64,000 bases of DNA from contig CP131612.1 of assembly GCA_030686115.1 (NCBI GenBank), positions 3,100,001 through 3,164,000 on the forward strand, given 5' to 3'. The DNA is from Psychrobacter cibarius (lineage in GTDB: Bacteria; Pseudomonadota; Gammaproteobacteria; Pseudomonadales; Moraxellaceae). A program made the position numbers and the translations under genes. Of the stretch, positions 59,697 to 64,000 are shown piece by piece. The first letter of the stretch is position 1; every line of letters begins with the position of its first letter. The notes below the pieces were generated by a model that saw only the letters and a program-made list of their open reading frames with translations, was not told where the DNA came from and made no database searches.

Positions 59697-60638
59697 ATGC
59701 GCGCGGTTTTTTTAGATAAAGGCACTTTTTCTGATGGCATCGACTTGCCAGCCCCAAACGGCATCAGCGACTACCTCACTTATGATGATACCCCAAAAGA
59801 TGCTGCTGTTATCGTAGAGCGCTGCAAAGACGCTGACATCATTATCACCAATAAAGTGCAAATCAGCGCTGAAGTGATAAGCAAATTGCCCAAGCTCAAG
59901 CTCATTCAACTGACCGCTACTGGTATGAACAACGTCGATCAAGACGCTTGTGTTGAGCACCATGTGGCGCTTTATAATGTCGCAGGTTATGCAGTCAAAA
60001 GCGTGCCCGAACATACCTTTATGCTCATGCTCAACGCCATGCGCGCGGGTATTTATTATCATCAAAAAGTCGCTGATGGCACATGGCAAGCAAACGGTAA
60101 TTTTTGCCTACTGGATATTCCGCTAATAGATTTGGAAAATAAAACACTAGGTATTATTGGCGTTGGCACTATTGGCAAACGCGTGACCGACATTGCGCGC
60201 GCTTTTGGAATGACTGTATTATGGGCGGAGCAGCAAGGGCGCGCACCGCGCAATGACGACTATACTGCGTTTGACGACGTACTGGCACAGTCTGATGTAC
60301 TGAGCTTGCATTGCCCATTAAACGAGAAAACTCAGCACCTGATTAATGCAGATACTTTAGCAAAAATGGTCAAACAGCCGCTCATCGTCAATGTCGCTCG
60401 TGGCGGTATTGTCGATAGCCAAGCGCTGACTGATGCCATTAACAATGAGCAAATCATCGGCTACGCCAGCGACGTTTTTGAACAAGAGCCAATCACCGCT
60501 GACGACCCTTTATTGACCATTGCCAAGCATCCCCGCGTTATATTTAGCCCGCATAATGCGTGGGGCAGCAAAAGTGCACAACAAACCTTGTGGCAGATCT
60601 TAAGCAAACAAGTTACTGACTTTATTAATAGCCATTAA
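59697..60638 (+). CDS. D-2-hydroxyacid dehydrogenase
   Basis: A 313-residue NAD-dependent enzyme of the glycerate/2-hydroxyacid dehydrogenase family (HprA-like). Rossmann motif GIIGVGTIGKRVTDIARAFG, catalytic Arg in NVARGGIVDSQAL, Glu in DVFEQEP and His in FSPHNAWGSKSA. Likely reduces hydroxypyruvate or glyoxylate, linking serine and glycine metabolism. Starting AAGGAATAACC upstream of the ATG supports the start. Convergent with the monooxygenase gene. Confidence 0.93.
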   Translation: MRAVFLDKGTFSDGIDLPAPNGISDYLTYDDTPKDAAVIVERCKDADIIITNKVQISAEVISKLPKLKLIQLTATGMNNVDQDACVEHHVALYNVAGYAVKSVPEHTFMLMLNAMRAGIYYHQKVADGTWQANGNFCLLDIPLIDLENKTLGIIGVGTIGKRVTDIARAFGMTVLWAEQQGRAPRNDDYTAFDDVLAQSDVLSLHCPLNEKTQHLINADTLAKMVKQPLIVNVARGGIVDSQALTDAINNEQIIGYASDVFEQEPITADDPLLTIAKHPRVIFSPHNAWGSKSAQQTLWQILSKQVTDFINSH

Positions 60639-60661
60639 AAAACGACTGTAACCAAGCGACC

Positions 60662-62287
60662 TTAACGACTAAAACGTAACCAATCATCTTTTATTTTGCG
60701 ATGTTTGAGCATGATGCGGTCGCTTAGATAGTTGTTTGTCACCCGCCAAGGATATATATCGCCTTGCTTGGGTAGCTCATGTTGAGCGCGCTTGACATAT
60801 CCTGACGATAGCGCGCCCATCACTGTATCTGTCTGCGTAAGCGCTTTGGCATCTTTAGTCTGTGCTTGTGGCAATACCACTTGATAGCGATGCTGATGCA
60901 TATAGCCCAGCAGTCGCATCACATACTGACACGCCAAATCGATTTTTAGCGTCCATGAGGCGTTGGTATAACCAAACAGTGCCACCATGTTTGGCAACTC
61001 TTCAATCATGACCGCTTTATAAGTCATGCGCGAACCAATATCTATCGCCTGCCCGTCAATATATACTTTGGCACCGCCGAGCATTTGTAGCTTTAATCCT
61101 GTCGCTGTGACGATGATATCAGCATCGAGATGCTTGCCAGAATCAAGCATAATGCCTGTCTTGGTAAAATGGCTGATTTGATCGGTGACGACGCTGGCGC
61201 GTTTGCCATGCAATGCTTTGAATAAATCACTGTCTGGCACCGCACATATTCGCTGATCCCAAGGATTATAGTCCGGTACAAAATGCGCCACATCGATACC
61301 GCTACCCTTTAGCTCTGTTTTGACACCGCGTTTTAATAACGCTTTCATAAACTTGGGTGCCAATATAGCCGCTCGATAAGTACCTTGCTGAATCAATACA
61401 TTACGAGTACGCAGCAGCGTATAAGCCTGCTCTTTCGACAACGGTGAAAATTTGCCTGCTAGCCAATCAAGCGTATAATCATCGCCCGGTACACTTGCCA
61501 CATACGTGGGAGAACGCTGTAACATAGTGACGTGACGCGCGCATTGCCCACCTTTTTCATCCACCAAAGCTGGCAGCAATGTCATCGCTGTGGCACCGCT
61601 ACCGATAATAACTACCTTCTTATCGTCATAATCCACATTTTGCCAATGCTGCGGATGGATGATTTCACCTTGAAAATCTGCTTCTTTATTAAAAGAAGGA
61701 CGATAACCTTGCTCATAATCGTAGTAACCCGTGGCGCCAACGACGAACTTTGCTGTTACCGTAAACACCTCACCGCTGGCATGATTTTTTACCATCGCCG
61801 TCCATTGTTGATGGCTACTTGACCAAGACAGCTGCTGCACCTCGTGCTGATAGCGAATATGTTCGCTGATACCAAACTCACGCGCCGTATCAGCAATATA
61901 GTTTTTAATATCACCGCCTTTTGCCAAAATCCTGTGATTTAGCCATGGTCTGAAACTGTAGCCAAACGTCAAGGCATCAGAGTCAGAGCGGATGCCTGGA
62001 TAGGTGAATAAATCCCATGTACCACCCAAATCTGCTCGTTTTTCTAACACCAAAAATCGCTGTGCACTTTTCTGCTGTTGCTTTGATGATTTGCGTTTCT
62101 GCTTACTTGGATTTTTATGACCAAACAGTCCTTTGTGTTTTTGCTGCTGCAATCGGCACGCCATACCAATACCGGCAATTCCTGCACCGATAATCAGTAC
62201 TTCATAATCCACTGGTGTGTCTGAGAGTGCCGATTGAGGTTTGAAGCGTTTCTTAACTGCCTGTTTGGCTGCCGTCATATCAAGCAT
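60662..62287 (-). CDS. flavin-containing monooxygenase (Baeyer-Villiger-like)
   Basis: A 541-residue FAD/NADPH enzyme. FAD motif LIIGAGIAGIGMACRLQ near residue 25, then GGTWDLFTYPGIRSDSD, NADPH motif VVIIGSGATAMTLLPAL near residue 215, and IVTATGL. A short basic insert (about 25 residues; GHKNPSKQKRKSSKQQQKSAQ) separates the first two elements of the FAD fold and is unusual. The frame reaches 62374, but AAGGAACG before the ATG at 62287 and the overlap with the neighbouring gene argue for the shorter start. May oxidise ketones or alkyl groups; substrate not known. Confidence 0.88.
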   Translation of the reverse strand: MLDMTAAKQAVKKRFKPQSALSDTPVDYEVLIIGAGIAGIGMACRLQQQKHKGLFGHKNPSKQKRKSSKQQQKSAQRFLVLEKRADLGGTWDLFTYPGIRSDSDALTFGYSFRPWLNHRILAKGGDIKNYIADTAREFGISEHIRYQHEVQQLSWSSSHQQWTAMVKNHASGEVFTVTAKFVVGATGYYDYEQGYRPSFNKEADFQGEIIHPQHWQNVDYDDKKVVIIGSGATAMTLLPALVDEKGGQCARHVTMLQRSPTYVASVPGDDYTLDWLAGKFSPLSKEQAYTLLRTRNVLIQQGTYRAAILAPKFMKALLKRGVKTELKGSGIDVAHFVPDYNPWDQRICAVPDSDLFKALHGKRASVVTDQISHFTKTGIMLDSGKHLDADIIVTATGLKLQMLGGAKVYIDGQAIDIGSRMTYKAVMIEELPNMVALFGYTNASWTLKIDLACQYVMRLLGYMHQHRYQVVLPQAQTKDAKALTQTDTVMGALSSGYVKRAQHELPKQGDIYPWRVTNNYLSDRIMLKHRKIKDDWLRFSR

Positions 62288-62340
62288 AATACGTTCCTTG
62301 TTTTTGCATGATGGGTTTAAAAAATTTGACATAAATTCAT

Positions 62341-63054
62341 TTAAAAAGGGCTTGGGCTTTCCCAATCCATCCACGCACCAAGCGTAGGATGCTTGAGACG
62401 CAATTGCTGAGCATGGAGATTAAGCCTTGGCGCAATCGCTAAAGCCATACCTTCTGCATAAATAGGATCGCCAATCATCACATGACCCACATGCACCATA
62501 TGGACGCGCAGCTGATGACTACGACCGGTGACAGGCTTTAGCATTACGCGCGTGACTGTCTGACCGTTGCATTGCTCATGGCTGATGACTTCATATAAAG
62601 TTAAGGCATGCTTTGACCAGCTAGGATCGACGATATGGCGCGGTTTCGTCTCTGGCTCATAGCGCACTGGTACGGATATCTCACCCTTTGCGCCGACACG
62701 CTCCCACTCTCCAAAGACGCGTGCCTGATATTTTTTTTGTGGCAAACGTTCAATGAATTGCTTACTAATATGGGTTTGCGCGGCAGCATTTTTAGCAAAA
62801 ATGAGCAGCCCTGAGGTATCCATATCCAGACGATGAATCAGCTTGACTGCGGGATTGGCACGCTCAAGTCTTGCCAGTAAACTGACCTTGAGCGTTTTGC
62901 CATCGACACTCAACAGACCTACAGGCTTATCAACCACCCAAATATCATCATCTTCGTAGACAGTAATCTGTTGCGCAAATGCTTGAAAAAACTCAATCGG
63001 ATAGGCGTTTTCTTGAGCATTGAGGGCGTTGACTTCTTCAGCAGTAAAAGGCAT
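62341..63054 (-). CDS. RluA family pseudouridine synthase
   Basis: A 237-residue pseudouridine synthase of the RluA type, with the catalytic Asp in IHRLDMDTSGLLIFAKN (about residue 75), and VGLLSVDGK and TGRSHQLRVHMVHVGHVMIGDPIYA. Small size with no S4 domain matches RluA (23S and tRNA anticodon-arm modification). Two starts are possible: GTG at 63066 and ATG at 63054, neither with a strong ribosome-binding site; the ATG is listed. Lies 53 bp upstream of the monooxygenase on the same strand. Confidence 0.93.
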   Translation of the reverse strand: MPFTAEEVNALNAQENAYPIEFFQAFAQQITVYEDDDIWVVDKPVGLLSVDGKTLKVSLLARLERANPAVKLIHRLDMDTSGLLIFAKNAAAQTHISKQFIERLPQKKYQARVFGEWERVGAKGEISVPVRYEPETKPRHIVDPSWSKHALTLYEVISHEQCNGQTVTRVMLKPVTGRSHQLRVHMVHVGHVMIGDPIYAEGMALAIAPRLNLHAQQLRLKHPTLGAWMDWESPSPF

Positions 63055-63423
63055 AAAAATGGGCACTTATATAAATGGGCTTGAATGATTAATGAGCTTG
63101 CATATGAAAGCTGTCTTAAGTGGTAGATATTAGAGTATAGATATAGTGTTATAAACCGCTTATTTTTGAACAAAAGACACAGACAGGATTATCAAGTGAC
63201 AGATAAAACCATGCCTGTGTCGTTATGTGTCGATTTATTGTGCTAATCGTAATTGTTAAACAATTTAACCAGCCTGCATCTGTTAACCCTGAGCAAACAT
63301 GTTAATATAATGGCACATTTTAACCACTTCTAAACGCTTCTTTGGTCACCCATCATTCTATTATGCAACAAATATATTAGTTGATGGATGGCGATAGAAA
63401 TAATAAAACAAGAGAGATAAATT
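63055..63423. other. intergenic region upstream of trxA
   Basis: About 370 bases. Contains a 15-bp perfect palindrome AATTGTTAAACAATT at 63251-63265, and the putative trxA promoter at 63283-63311. Confidence 0.45.
63283..63311 (+). promoter_or_regulatory. putative trxA promoter
   Basis: TTAACC (4 of 6 to the -35 consensus), 17-bp spacer, TATAAT at 63306-63311, about 113 bp before the trxA start. A perfect palindrome lies 18 bp upstream of the -35. Confidence 0.5.
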
Positions 63424-63750
63424 ATGTCAGACCTTATTTTACATACTACCGATGCCGACTTTGACAAAGACGTATTGCAATCAGATGTGCCAGTATTGGT
63501 AGACTTCTGGGCAGCATGGTGTGGTCCTTGTAAAGCAATCGCCCCTATTTTAGAAGATCTAGCCACTGAGTACCAAGGCAAAGTTAAAATCGTCAAAGTT
63601 GATGTGGATAGCAACCCACAAGCTGCCAGCCGTTTTGGTATCCGTAATATCCCAACGCTATTTGTCTTTAAAGATGGCGAAAAAGTTGACTCAGTGATGG
63701 GTCTACAGCCAAAAGCTGAATTGGCAAAAGTGTTAGACAAGCATCTCTAA
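63424..63750 (+). CDS. trxA: thioredoxin
   Basis: A 108-residue cytoplasmic thioredoxin with the redox motif [13 protein letters not shown], the cis-Pro in [12 protein letters not shown], and the typical VDVDSNPQ; matches E. coli TrxA in length. AAGAGAGATAAATT precedes the ATG. Transfers reducing equivalents to ribonucleotide reductase and others. In many proteobacteria rho follows trxA, which would fit the strong promoter at the window edge. Confidence 0.97.
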   Translation: MSDLILHTTDADFDKDVLQSDVPVLVDFWAAWCGPCKAIAPILEDLATEYQGKVKIVKVDVDSNPQAASRFGIRNIPTLFVFKDGEKVDSVMGLQPKAELAKVLDKHL

Positions 63751-63807
63751 ATCGAGACTTGCTCGTTTTGCATAAGCATTCTAAAGAGACAGCATCACCG
63801 TCGAAAA

Positions 63808-63840
63808 AGTCATTATCTAACGTAGATAGTGGCTTTTTTG
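63808..63840 (+). terminator. terminator after trxA
   Basis: Hairpin with arms AAAAGTCATTATCTA and TAGATAGTGGCTTTT (G-U pairs at two positions), loop ACG, then T run. Confidence 0.8.
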
Positions 63841-63891
63841 CTTGTTTTTTATGCAAAAAACTCAATTAGACGACTTTTTTGGCAAAATTTA

Positions 63892-63921
63892 TTGACAATA
63901 CTATTGTGAAGACCGTATAGT
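63892..63921 (+). promoter_or_regulatory. strong promoter pointing out of the right edge
   Basis: TTGACA at 63892-63897, 18-bp spacer, TATAGT at 63916-63921. Near consensus. The gene it drives starts beyond the window; rho would be the expected neighbour of trxA, though that is inference. Confidence 0.7.
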
Positions 63922-64000
63922 CTGCTGACAACAGAAAACTAACGGTTTTCCTAACTGTCTTATCGCTATTCTCCTCGTGTTTATCAACAAAAACACAATC

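Overview
The window looks like a chromosomal segment of a gammaproteobacterium of the family Moraxellaceae, most likely Psychrobacter. This rests on protein character (ETF-ubiquinone oxidoreductase, AnmK, FabF, DUF2339 and DUF4105 proteins), the rRNA operon layout with tRNA-Ala(TGC) and tRNA-Ile(GAT) in the spacer, and the AT-rich intergenic DNA. No database search was possible, so the genus is an inference. Most of the window is ordinary housekeeping sequence.

Layout. 1-7.2 kb: ETF-quinone oxidoreductase, a sodium:alanine symporter, and a small-subunit/large-subunit sodium:solute symporter pair behind a long AT-rich leader region. 7.2-10 kb: a MITE-like element, a conserved hypothetical gene, a rhomboid protease and a cytosolic 5'-nucleotidase separated by a 19-copy 12-bp tandem repeat. 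10.3-13.2 kb: a three-gene TRAP transporter operon (minus strand). 13.5-19.4 kb: a complete rRNA operon on the minus strand (16S, tRNA-Ile, tRNA-Ala, 23S, 5S) with two tandem promoters, RNase III-type processing stems and a strong terminator. 19.6-22.7 kb: DNA glycosylase, upp, a YdfG-like reductase and an unrecognised protein with possible ADP-ribosyltransferase-like motifs. 22.9-26.2 kb: DUF1653, an ImmA/IrrE-PIN module resembling toxin-antitoxin loci, and tyrS. 26.4-30.3 kb: anmK, fabF and a repeat-containing helical protein. 30.4-37.9 kb: aminopeptidase P, POT peptide transporter, a membrane-anchored acidic protein, lnt and corC. 38.1-46 kb: DUF4105, a YcgN-type cysteine cluster protein, dienelactone hydrolase, an SDR, a small membrane protein and a giant DUF2339 protein. 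46.1-48.9 kb: rbgA followed by a KAP-family P-loop NTPase, after which a diverged second copy of the rbgA 3' end appears. 48.9-55.5 kb: GlcG/HbpS-like protein, mutY, tesB and rapA. 56.1-59.5 kb: a histidine kinase with a double-receiver response regulator. 59.7-64 kb: a 2-hydroxyacid dehydrogenase, a flavin monooxygenase, an RluA-family pseudouridine synthase and trxA, with a strong promoter at the right edge pointing out of the window.

The genes that work together visibly are: the symporter pair; the TRAP operon; the rRNA operon; lnt-corC, a conserved envelope neighbourhood; the kinase-regulator pair; and the ImmA-PIN pair. Most adjacent genes are otherwise separate units closed by clear hairpin terminators.

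The most interesting accessory features are the KAP NTPase placed between a complete rbgA and a remnant of a second rbgA allele (a possible defence-gene insertion), the ImmA-PIN module with a palindrome over its putative promoter, the 12-bp repeat array that places a string of start-Asn-stop mini-cistrons between two genes, and the possible ADP-ribosyltransferase-like protein.
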